Assembly (NCBI RefSeq): GCF_030818015.1
Contig: NZ_JAUSZX010000001.1
Location: 2,480,001 to 2,544,000 of the forward strand
Source: Arthrobacter globiformis
Lineage (GTDB): Bacteria; Actinomycetota; Actinomycetes; Actinomycetales; Micrococcaceae
DNA: 64,000 nt
Direction: 5' to 3'
The notes beneath the pieces are model-generated. The model saw only the letters and a list, made by a program, of their open reading frames with translations. It searched no databases and was not told where the DNA came from. The translations under genes and the position numbers were made by a program. Of this stretch, positions 26,081 through 34,025 are shown piece after piece. Numbering within the stretch: the stretch's first letter is position 1; the number at the start of each line of letters is the position of its first letter.

Positions 26081-27493
26081 TTAGGCATCGATCACCAAAT
26101 CGGTCCGCGCGGTGGAGCAGCAGGGCAGGAACTTGCCTGCATCGATTTCCCGTGCCCGGATCCCGCCCTGGTGGTTCATCTCGACCTCCCCGGAAAGCTT
26201 GACGACCTTGCAGGAGCCGCACATCCCTTCCTTGCAGTTCGCGCCGATCCTGACGCCCGCACGCTGGGCTGCCCCGAGGATGTGTTGGTCGGGGTCGATG
26301 CGCACATTGATGCCGGTCCGCATGAAGGACAGGGTGAGGCTTCCCGTTCCGACCGTGTCGAAGCTAGAGGCATCAGGGGACACAGCCTCCGGCCCCACGT
26401 CCGAACTTTCGTCGGAGGCTTCGGAATAGGGTGCCGTGTCCATGATTTCCAGCGGCAGCCCCATGGCCTTCAGGGGTCCCTCGGCGTTGTAGCCGGGTTC
26501 GTAGAGCCCGAACGCTGTGGGCTGGCTTTCATAGTAGTCCTCGGCGGAATCTGCGATTTCCTCGGCGATTTCCTCGGCAATGTCCTCTGCAAGCGCGATC
26601 TCCGCCTGGTATTCTAGGATCGTCTGGCGATCTCCCGAGAAGAATTCCATGTTGATGGAGGTGTCGTCGACGCCGACCTTCCCCAGTAGCTCGGTGGCGG
26701 TGTTCAGGTAACCCTCGGGGCCGCAGGCATAGACCTGGCGGCCGTTGGCATCGGGGGCAACCTCGTCGAGCATGGCCGCCGTCAGCCTTCCGCTGAGCCA
26801 TTCCCACCCTTCGGGTTTGCTGCGGTCACCCAGGGCGTAGAAGACCTTGACTCGCGAGTCCATGGAGGCGATGTAGGCAAGCTCCTGGTGGAAGGCATAT
26901 CCTCCGGCCTCCGCTCCGTGGTAGAGCACCACGACATCGGCCTGTCCGGGCAGGGAGTGGATGGTCCGCACCATCGACATGATGGGGGTGATGCCTGCGC
27001 CGGCGGCCAGCAAGAGGTACCGTGCCCGGCGGTCGGCGTCAGGCAGGTGGAATGCCCCGACCGGTCCGAGCATCTCGAGGACGGTGCCGGGTTTGACGTT
27101 CTCGTGCACCCAGGGTGAGACGAGTCCAGTGGGGTCGCGTTTGACTGTGATGTTGAATGTCCACGGCTGGGTGGGCGAACTGGACAGCGAGTAGCTGCGG
27201 TCCACCGGATCCTGGTCCTCGCCGTTTACGGGAAAGGCGACGTTCACGTACTGGCCCGCACGGAACGCCAGGGGCGCACCGTCGCAGCGGCGGAACACGA
27301 AGGTCATCATGCCGCCCGCCTCGGGAACGGTCTCGACGCATTCCGCCGTGAACTCCTGCGGATGCCAGGGGCCCAATGCGTGGGCAGCGCGGGCGGGTCC
27401 CTCGGTGCTGCCCATCACCCTGTTCCACGGCATCTCAAGACCGCGAATGCGCTGTGGTTCCTGGATTGCCGTGTCGGTGCGGAGTTCAATCAT
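26081..27493 (-). CDS. gbcB: Flavin/2Fe-2S reductase of Rieske monooxygenase (GbcB type)
   Basis: A 470-residue electron-transfer subunit. FAD/NAD ferredoxin-reductase domain (residues about 40-295: DRSYSLSSSP for FAD, LLLAAGAGITPIMSMV for nucleotide, YACGPEGYL) and a C-terminal plant-type ferredoxin (from 384: CKEGMCGSCKV, final CC). The linker 296-383 is long and acidic (repeated AEEIAEEIAD), much longer than expected for the family. ATG overlaps the stop of the oxygenase gene by 4 bp with GGAGCAC upstream. Passes electrons from NAD(P)H to the oxygenase. Confidence 0.87.
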   Translation of the reverse strand: MIELRTDTAIQEPQRIRGLEMPWNRVMGSTEGPARAAHALGPWHPQEFTAECVETVPEAGGMMTFVFRRCDGAPLAFRAGQYVNVAFPVNGEDQDPVDRSYSLSSSPTQPWTFNITVKRDPTGLVSPWVHENVKPGTVLEMLGPVGAFHLPDADRRARYLLLAAGAGITPIMSMVRTIHSLPGQADVVVLYHGAEAGGYAFHQELAYIASMDSRVKVFYALGDRSKPEGWEWLSGRLTAAMLDEVAPDANGRQVYACGPEGYLNTATELLGKVGVDDTSINMEFFSGDRQTILEYQAEIALAEDIAEEIAEEIADSAEDYYESQPTAFGLYEPGYNAEGPLKAMGLPLEIMDTAPYSEASDESSDVGPEAVSPDASSFDTVGTGSLTLSFMRTGINVRIDPDQHILGAAQRAGVRIGANCKEGMCGSCKVVKLSGEVEMNHQGGIRAREIDAGKFLPCCSTARTDLVIDA

Positions 27494-28794
27494 GCCAAGT
27501 GCTCCTGCACGCGCTGTACGTACCAGTTGATGAACGCCTCGACCTGGTATTCGCTCTTCATGTAGGGGCCGGGCTCGTAGGCGGGGCTGCTGGCGCCCTT
27601 CTGGCACAGCTCCACGAACGCCTTGTCCTGCAGATTTGTCTGCTTCCAGGTGTAGGTGAGTTTCTCCAGATCGTAATCAACGCCTTCCTCGGCGTCGTCA
27701 GCCACCAGCCAGGTGGTGCGTACCAGTGTCTGGTGTTCGTTGACGGGGAAGACGGCGAACGTGATGACGTGGTCCCCGAGGAAATGGAACCAGCTGTTAG
27801 GCTGCAGGTGCATCGAGCAGCGGCCAAGGCGGAAGTCCCGCAAGTCACCGAGCAGCTTCTTGGAGAGCCTGCGCCCATCGGGCGAGAACGATTCGCCCTC
27901 ACCGTCGAGCGATTCCCGTGAGATGCGGATTCCCGCTATGCGCGTGTCGAGCTCCTCGACGACCTCATAGGGAAGGCCATAGCGCCTGCAACGCTCCTCA
28001 AGCGAGGACTGCGCTTCCTTGTTGCGGTCCCACACTTCCTCGAGATGGGCCGGGACCAGGCCCTCCGTCAGGCCCCAGGTGGGAAAGAGGGAACAAGCGA
28101 GCTCCGGGTGGCCGTCGCAGTGGTAGCACTCACGGTTGTTCTCCATGACGAGCTTCCAGTTGCCCTCCTCGATGATGTTCTGCTGGTAGGCGATTTTCGT
28201 CTTCGACAGATCGTGGGGCGCGAGGTAAGGCTCGAAGATCTTTCCGGTTTCGTCGAAATCCGCCGGCGGTTCGTCCCCAATGCAGACGAAGATGAGTCCG
28301 GCGAACACGCGGCTGTGGGCGCGCTTGAGGCCGAAGCAGCCCTTGTCGAACTTCGTTTCCCCCGGTGCCGAGGCATGAATCAAATCGCCGTTGGGGGAGT
28401 AGGTCCAGGAGTGATAGCCGCATACAAGGTTTCCCGTTGACCCCGCGGGTTCGGTCAGGACGCGGGCGCCGCGGTGGCGGCACACATTGTGCAGGACGTT
28501 CACGCCGCCGTCGTCGTTGCGCAGAACGATTAGGGAGTAAGGCCCGTAGTCGACGGTGACGTAGTCGCCCGGCTCCGGGAGCTCGGCGATGCTGGCAGCA
28601 AAGATCCAGTGCTTGCCAAAAATGGCCTGCATGTCGATGTTGAAAATCGTCGGATCGGTGTAGAAGGGGGCATCGAGGGAATATCCCACGCGCCGGAGAT
28701 CGAACAACTCGGTGATTTCCGCTAGCTGCTCGGCAGGCAATGATGAAGCGAGTTTTCCGCGTGAATTGAGGGGCAAGTTCACTGGAACAGACAT
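27490..28794 (-). CDS. gbcA: Rieske oxygenase, glycine-betaine monooxygenase type
   Basis: A 434-residue oxygenase component. Rieske cluster CRHRGARV ... CGYHSWTY near residues 108-130; mononuclear iron motif NNRECYHCDGHPEL near 230. Length and motifs fit GbcA/stachydrine-demethylase-type enzymes that remove an N-methyl group from glycine betaine as formaldehyde. ATG behind GGGAGGAAAC. Co-transcribed with the reductase; LysR regulator divergent. The exact substrate (glycine betaine, proline betaine, carnitine) cannot be fixed from sequence. Confidence 0.85.
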   Translation of the reverse strand: MSVPVNLPLNSRGKLASSLPAEQLAEITELFDLRRVGYSLDAPFYTDPTIFNIDMQAIFGKHWIFAASIAELPEPGDYVTVDYGPYSLIVLRNDDGGVNVLHNVCRHRGARVLTEPAGSTGNLVCGYHSWTYSPNGDLIHASAPGETKFDKGCFGLKRAHSRVFAGLIFVCIGDEPPADFDETGKIFEPYLAPHDLSKTKIAYQQNIIEEGNWKLVMENNRECYHCDGHPELACSLFPTWGLTEGLVPAHLEEVWDRNKEAQSSLEERCRRYGLPYEVVEELDTRIAGIRISRESLDGEGESFSPDGRRLSKKLLGDLRDFRLGRCSMHLQPNSWFHFLGDHVITFAVFPVNEHQTLVRTTWLVADDAEEGVDYDLEKLTYTWKQTNLQDKAFVELCQKGASSPAYEPGPYMKSEYQVEAFINWYVQRVQEHLA

Positions 28795-28955
28795 GTGTTT
28801 CCTCCCGGGGGGGCCTGGGTAGTGTGCGATTCGTGGGGACCACGGGTGGGTGGGTGCAGCTGGCGTTGGCGAAAACGTTTCTAGTTACGAGATTAGGGAG
28901 GATTGACCTGCAACAAAAGCGCAAGATTTAGGAGATAATGGTGCACAATGGGTGC

Positions 28956-29888
28956 ATGATTGATCCACGGCTCATAACACTTCGGGTGTTTGCCCGATGC
29001 GGCACCGTTGGCGCAACCGCGGAGCTCACGGGTTATTCTCCCTCCGCCGTCTCCGCACAATTGCGGGAGCTCCAGCGCGTGCTTGGAATGCAACTGCTGA
29101 CGAAGGACGGCCGGGGTGTGCGACTTACTGCCACGGGCCGCTTTCTCGTGGCGGGCTCGGACACCCTGATTGCGGAATGGGAGAGCCTGCGCGCCGCGGC
29201 TATGGAGGCCGGCGACCAGGTCCAGTCCCGTTTTGGGCTCGGTGGATTCTCCACGGCGGCCGCCCAATTGCTCGCGCCGCTGGCCGCCACGCTGCGCTCG
29301 ACACGCCCCCTACTGGAGGTGCAGGTACTCGAGGCTAACCCTGCCCGCTGCTTCGACTTGTTGGTTGCCGAGCGAATCGACCTCGCGGTCGTCGTCGCGA
29401 TGCAGTCCGACACCTATGGTGAGGACGATCCGCGCTTCGAGCAGACCGTTCTGCTCGACGATCCTTTGGACGTGATCATTCCCTCCAACCATCCACTGGC
29501 ATCGCGGGAAACGGTGACGCTCGAAGAGCTGGCGTCGGAACCCTGGATCACCGAGGCCACCGGTTCCACCTACCATGCCCTATTCACCGCGGCGTTCACG
29601 GCAGTCGGGGTGACGCCGCGGATTGCCCACGAGGCCGTTGAATGGGAAACCCAGATCGCCTTCGTTGGTGCGGGCCTGGGCGTGGGCCTGCTGCCGCGGC
29701 TGGCGCCCCTGCGTAGTGCCGAAAACGTGGTTCGACTGCGCATTACTGGCAAGGGGAAGCCCGCGCGCCGTATTGTCGCTGCGGTGCGCAGGGGCAGCAT
29801 CGCATCGCCCCTGATCCAGGAGTCGCTCGGCATCCTGCAGGTCAGGGCCAATCATATCCTCGCCGCCCGACCCGAAGACGATCTCTGA
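28956..29888 (+). CDS. LysR-family regulator
   Basis: A 310-residue LysR-type protein. N-terminal winged helix (LITLRVFARCGTVGATAELT, YSPSAVSAQLRELQRVLG) and periplasmic-binding-like effector domain from about residue 90. Divergent from the Rieske oxygenase pair, which it probably controls. An upstream ATG at 28938 has AGGAG but with only 3 bases spacing; 28956 matches the usual family start (M-[IL]-DPRL). Confidence 0.88.
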   Translation: MIDPRLITLRVFARCGTVGATAELTGYSPSAVSAQLRELQRVLGMQLLTKDGRGVRLTATGRFLVAGSDTLIAEWESLRAAAMEAGDQVQSRFGLGGFSTAAAQLLAPLAATLRSTRPLLEVQVLEANPARCFDLLVAERIDLAVVVAMQSDTYGEDDPRFEQTVLLDDPLDVIIPSNHPLASRETVTLEELASEPWITEATGSTYHALFTAAFTAVGVTPRIAHEAVEWETQIAFVGAGLGVGLLPRLAPLRSAENVVRLRITGKGKPARRIVAAVRRGSIASPLIQESLGILQVRANHILAARPEDDL

Positions 29889-30573
29889 AATCGCATGGCG
29901 CGATTCGTTGCCGACGGGCCAGCAGGTCCAGAAGGTGGCGACACGTCCGCACGGCCGCCCTTCTTCGCCGCACTAAACGGGCCGCCCGCTCTGGAATCAC
30001 GCACCGGGTGGCGCTGAATGCCTCCGGCATAGCAGCGTCCGGTTGTGGAGCCGAGCCGGATGGCCACCTCAACTCCTTTGGCTGCGTCATGTGCCTGCCG
30101 AGCAGCCCATGAGATGGGAGAAGGAGGTGTCGCCAGAGCCAACCTCTACAGTGTTTGGCGGGCCTCTCGGTCCGTCGCAATCGGAGGCACTCAAGACGTT
30201 AGGACGGGGCATACTCGTTCATAACCGGGCACCCTTGCCAGCGCAAAAAGCCGCGTTCCCACAGTAGGGAATGCAATTTTCTCTTGGGTGATCAGTGGAT
30301 GAATATGGGCATGGACAATGCCCACACTTCGGGCCTCGGACTGGGTAGTACCGGTGATGGTTCGGGCCGGCTTCCGCATATTTCCGGGACTTAGTCAGTA
30401 GTCTGCTGCAATGGCACCGCTAACCAAGGCTCCAAGTCGGGCACGTAACCGGTGTCAGAGCAGTGTCGGGAGTCCGGCGGAAGCGATTCTCGAACAGCTG
30501 GGCACAAGTCATGTCGCACTCCCCCGGGCCCACCGTGAAGAAGCAGAACAGCCACCGCGAAAAGGAGAAGCCT
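29889..30573. other. Gene-poor stretch
   Basis: A minus-strand frame near 29852-30142 (AARQAHDAAKGVEVAIRLGS...) has a protein-like stretch of about 35 residues but no recognisable family or ribosome site. Otherwise no supported gene. Confidence 0.35.
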
Positions 30574-30723
30574 GTGACCCAACGGCCAAGAAAAGAAACC
30601 CGACCAGAAATTTTCTCAGGTCATGTTGCCCCAACCAGTCACGCCCATGAACAGGTAACAAGCATCAAAACCACCGACCAGGCAACGAAGGAGGCACCGG
30701 GCCACAGCACCGGCCACCAATGA
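30574..30723 (+). CDS. Small hydrophilic protein next to att-like site
   Basis: A 49-residue protein, MTQRPRKETRPEIFSGHVAP and a Thr/His/Lys-rich tail, from a GTG behind AAAAGGAG at good spacing. The stop is immediately followed by a terminator-like hairpin. Highly charged, no hydrophobic segment, no family recognised. Confidence 0.5.
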   Translation: MTQRPRKETRPEIFSGHVAPTSHAHEQVTSIKTTDQATKEAPGHSTGHQ

Positions 30724-30746
30724 AAAGGCCCCCGAAGGGGCCCTTC
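30723..30746 (+). terminator. Terminator after small hydrophilic gene
   Basis: AAAAGGCCCC, CGAA loop, GGGGCCCTTC. A GNRA-like tetraloop hairpin directly after the stop codon. Confidence 0.6.
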
Positions 30747-30800
30747 ACAACACAAATTGTCCACACTCAGAGGCTAAAAAGCCCCTGAACAGGGAAACAC

Positions 30801-30824
30801 GTGCCCGAGATGGGACTCGAACCA
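30801..30824 (-). other. tRNA 3'-end fragment, likely attachment site
   Basis: On the minus strand: TGGTTCGAGTCCCATC followed by TCGGGCAC. This is the TTCGA T-loop, the 3' half of the T-stem and a 7-base acceptor strand (CTCGGGC). The 5' half of the T-stem and the rest of the cloverleaf are missing. Such 3' ends are left by tyrosine integrases that use tRNA genes; broken recombinase genes lie 10 kb away. The acceptor sequence would suit a tRNA starting GCCCGAG, such as many tRNA-Leu. Confidence 0.6.
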
Positions 30825-30910
30825 GCCGCTCCCCCTGATAATCCGCCAGTCCGCCGAAAACATCCCCAGTCCGGCCCGGTCCGATGCCGGTACAACTGAA
30901 TCCGAAGCCC

Positions 30911-30941
30911 AGGGTGTGGACAGTGTCCACACCCTCTTTTT
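30911..30941 (+). terminator. Palindrome with T tract
   Basis: AGGGTGTGGACA-G-TGTCCACACCCT followed by CTTTTTG. Perfect inverted repeat; effective hairpin with a small loop. May end transcription or be an integration-related site. Confidence 0.45.
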
Positions 30942-31206
30942 GTGACCATTTCTGCTGCTTTGCCAAGCGAGTTGCAGCCGCCTTTCGCAGAATGAGAGTC
31001 CCGCGTCATCGCGCACTGTCGTCCCTGGGTGGCACCGATTTCCGTGTTGAGCCGGAACCCGGCGCACGAGCTTGGCAGGGCATTGATGTGCGGAGCCCTT
31101 GGCCTGACCCCGAATTTGTCTCTGACGAGCCAGCCGACAACACTTCAATCAGTAATTGGGTCGAATCAAATCCGTAATTGGCAGGAACTCGACCTTGCGT
31201 CCCGGA

Positions 31207-31707
31207 TCAAGCGGCGCTCAACTCCACTTCGGTCAAAATGGTGAGGTCACCAAGTGCGGCCATCTTCTCGATGATGCCTGTGGTGCGATTGATCACGGCG
31301 GTGGCTCGGAATGGGTCTTCTACATGCTCGAACGTGATCAGTAACGACCTTCGGCCGATCTCCTGGATGAGCATCGGGTAAAAGCTCTCGCCGCGACGAC
31401 CCCACATTAGAAGCGCCTCGGGATGAAGCATTTGGACCTCGGTCGGCATGCCGCGAGGGAATGCAACTGCGTGCGGAGGGTCAGGTTCCAGCGAGAGCAT
31501 TCCGTCAACCGCCGACCACCTCAGGCCCTGGTCGGTAATCATGTGCCATTCCTCTGCCTCCGCGTCCAGCTCGGCAACAAACTGAAAATGGCTCGCCCCG
31601 GACTGACTGACGCTTTTCGTCCGCACGGTGGCCTGTGTTCTCAAAGCCACGATCTCGCTGAGCAAACTGGAACTATCAGACCGGCCAAGGACTGTGTTGA
31701 ACTTCAT
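31207..31707 (-). CDS. Hypothetical protein
   Basis: A 166-residue soluble protein, MKFNTVLGRSDSSSLLSEIV at the start, mixed alpha/beta character, with WGRRGESFYPMLIQEIGRRS in the middle. No domain recognised and no signal peptide. ATG with GGATGG upstream. Flanked by a tRNA remnant and an IS256 remnant, so probably accessory. Confidence 0.65.
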   Translation of the reverse strand: MKFNTVLGRSDSSSLLSEIVALRTQATVRTKSVSQSGASHFQFVAELDAEAEEWHMITDQGLRWSAVDGMLSLEPDPPHAVAFPRGMPTEVQMLHPEALLMWGRRGESFYPMLIQEIGRRSLLITFEHVEDPFRATAVINRTTGIIEKMAALGDLTILTEVELSAA

Positions 31708-31859
31708 GGTCCATCCTGATCACAGAACACTGGCGGAAAGCCCAAAAACCACACCAAACAGGGAAATTCCCCCTAGACCCTCCCGTAAATGGTTCGTCTC
31801 ACGACCGCTGTCACCATCCCCAACTGGACGCCATGCCCCAATGACTTCCGCCGTGGGGC

Positions 31860-33006
31860 CTGTCTGAATAACGGTGTGTGGGGTCCGGCCTGATCCGAAA
31901 GGAGACGGCCGTGTCAGAGTCCACGACCGAGATGGCAGGGGTGATGATCGATCCTGTGACGGGAGGGATCATCGATCAGAAGGAGCTTGCGGAGCGGTTG
32001 CTCGCGCAGGCCAAGGAGCAGGGCGTGAGCCTGGTGGGCCCGGGCGGGCTGCTGAACCAGCTTACGAGGAATGTGCTGGAGACCGCGCTGGAAGCGGAAT
32101 TGACCGAGCACCTCGGGCACGAGCATGGCCAGACGCCGATCGCAGCCAACGTGCGCAACGGCACCAGGCCGAAGACCGTGCTGACCGAGATCGGCCCGGT
32201 CGAGATTGAGGTGCCCCGGGATCGGGACGGCTCGTTCGAGCCGGTGATCGTGCCCAAGCGGAAACGGCGTCTGGACGGGATCGACCATATCGTCCTCTCA
32301 CTCTCTGCCCGTGGGCTGACCACTGGGGAAATCGCCGCGCACTTCGAGGAGGTCTACGGGGCCAAGGTCTCCAAGGACACCATCAGCCGGATCACGGAGA
32401 AGGTCGCCGGGGGGACTGGCCGAATGGTCGGCCCGACCTTTGGATCCGGTCTATCCGGTGCTCTTCGTTGACGCGATCGTGGTCAAGGTCCGTGACGGGC
32501 AGGTGCGCAACACCCCGTTCTACGTCGTCATGGGCGTCACCGTGAACGGGGAGCGGGAGAACCTGGGCATCTGGGCCGGCAACGGCGGCGAGGGTGCCCG
32601 GTTCTGGCTGCAGGTATTCTCCGAGCTGAAGAACCGGGGCGTTGAAGATGTGTTGATCGCTGTCTGCGATGGGCTCAAGGGCCTGCCGGAGGCGATCACG
32701 ACCACGTGGGAGCGAACGGTGGTGCAGCAGTGCATGCATCGTGCACCTGATCCGCAACAGCTTCCGCTACGCCGGACGCCAGCACCGCGACGGCATCGTC
32801 AAGGCGCTCAAGCCGGTCTACACGGCCCCGTCCGAGCAAGCGGCGAAGGACCGGTTCGCCGAGTTCACGCCGAGTGGGGTCAGCCATTTCCGGCAATCGT
32901 GCGGCTCTGGGAGTCCTCCTGGGCGGAATTCGTGCCGTTCATGGAGTACGACGTGGAGATCCGACGGATGATTTCACTCCGACGTTCCATGGGCAGTCGC
33001 CTGTAG
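31860..33006 (+). mobile_element. IS256-family element remnant 1
   Basis: Left part and most of the transposase of a mutator-type element. The 5' end GCCTGTCTGAATAACGGTGT before the gene looks like the terminal repeat region. The 3' end of the transposase and the right repeat are missing; unrelated sequence follows after about 33000. Confidence 0.6.
31911..33006 (+). pseudogene. IS256-type (mutator) transposase, truncated
   Basis: GTG behind GAAAGGAG. ELTEHLGHEHGQ, EIGPVEIEVPRDRDGSFEP, ARGLTTGEIAAHFEEVYG, then after a frameshift near 32430 PVLFVDAIVVKVRDGQVRN (first catalytic Asp), GIWAGNGGEGARFWLQV and VCDGLKGLPEAI (second Asp), then after another shift HLIRNSFRYAGRQHRDG. It ends within the C-terminal part, before the last conserved Glu region. 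At least three disruptions, so inactive. A more distant IS256 remnant lies at 58331. Confidence 0.8.
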
Positions 33007-33038
33007 GTATCCGGCAAGGCCCCCCTTTACGGAGTTCG

Positions 33039-33461
33039 CTAACGGGTGTTTCCGGATTTGGGCTTACGGTCCAGCACGAGGGCGACAGCGATGCCGAACA
33101 TCCAGACGTCCTTTGCCAGGGCCGTTCCCTGCTGGCTGGGACGGATACCATCCGCCTGGGTCATGCCGGGGATCCTCCGATACATGGTCAACAGGGACCC
33201 GGAGAAGATCCCGAGACCGACTCCGACCAGGCGGCTCGGCAGGAACGGTGCCAGCAGGGCCGCACCCAGGGTCATTTCCGCATAGCTGAGCACCTTGCCG
33301 AAAGTTTCGGGTTTCATCCGGGTGACCGGCGGAATGACCTTGGCCGCCATCGACTGGAGCCCGGCCGCGCTGTCCTTATCCAGGTGGCGCTTGCCGTAAC
33401 CGGCATTCAGGATAAACGCCCCGGTCGTCAGGCGAAGAGGGATATGACTCATTCTTCTCAT
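33039..33461 (-). CDS. DoxX-like small membrane protein
   Basis: A 140-residue protein with about four hydrophobic segments (LTTGAFILNAGYGK, VLSYAEMTLGAALLAPFLPS, GLGIFSGSLLTMYR, WMFGIAVALVLDRK), fitting the DoxX/MauE-like fold. ATG behind AAGGGATC; the frame is open to 33695 without coding character. Function not clear; such proteins are often in redox contexts. Confidence 0.65.
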   Translation of the reverse strand: MRRMSHIPLRLTTGAFILNAGYGKRHLDKDSAAGLQSMAAKVIPPVTRMKPETFGKVLSYAEMTLGAALLAPFLPSRLVGVGLGIFSGSLLTMYRRIPGMTQADGIRPSQQGTALAKDVWMFGIAVALVLDRKPKSGNTR

Positions 33462-33661
33462 GTTCGATCCCTTCATAAAGCCCGGTTTCCTCCCGCAGCT
33501 GAGCCTAGTTTCACGGCCCCCGCCCCGCCAGACCCACTGCTGGCCACAAGCAGTCAGTTGCCTCGGAGTCTGACGAGCGGGCGCGACGCATCGTTCCAAC
33601 GAAGGACTCCACGAACGCGAACGATACGATCGAGAATCGGGGGACCGCCGCGTCTGATGCC

Positions 33662-33936
33662 TCAGACGGTGAGGGTATGTCCTTCGCGGATCCACGTGAA
33701 TAGTTCGGCATCAATCTCCTTGGGGTCGAGCAGGATGATCTCGTTGCGCCACCGGTTGGCGGATAGGCGCGATCGGCGCGGTTCACCCGTGGAGATTTGA
33801 GCTGCCTGGCGAGAACGATGTTGATCAGGATCCCGCCGCGACGGGGATGGATGCCGAGAAACGCACGTCTGCCTCGGGTGGAAAGAGGGCGTGTTCTCCT
33901 GAAGCTCACATTCGCCGAGCGTGAGATGCGGTCCAT
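33662..33936 (-). pseudogene. DUF5655-like fragment
   Basis: MDRISRSANVSFRRTRPLST and GRRAFLGIHPRRGGILINIV resemble the C-terminal domain DUF5655 found after DUF4287. A frameshift near 33770 moves the end to ANRWRNEIILLDPKEIDAEL and a stop at 33662. The 5' part is cut off exactly at a terminator hairpin, so only a remnant remains. Confidence 0.5.
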
Positions 33937-33954
33937 GAATGCATCGTAAACAGG

Positions 33955-33996
33955 GCCGGGCCCCTGAACCGGTTTGTCAGTGTTCAGGGGCCCGGC
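33955..33996 (-). terminator. Strong terminator of Ig-like surface protein
   Basis: Perfect 15-bp inverted repeat GCCGGGCCCCTGAAC/GTTCAGGGGCCCGGC with a 12-base loop, 30 bp after the stop of the large minus-strand gene. Confidence 0.75.
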
Positions 33997-34025
33997 ACCA
34001 TGTGTTGCAGGCGTGCAGCCGTCCG

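Noticed and set aside
30801..30890. Complete tRNA gene on the minus strand
   Set aside because: Only the 3' 24 bases fit; no D-arm or anticodon arm, and the 5' T-stem half does not pair.
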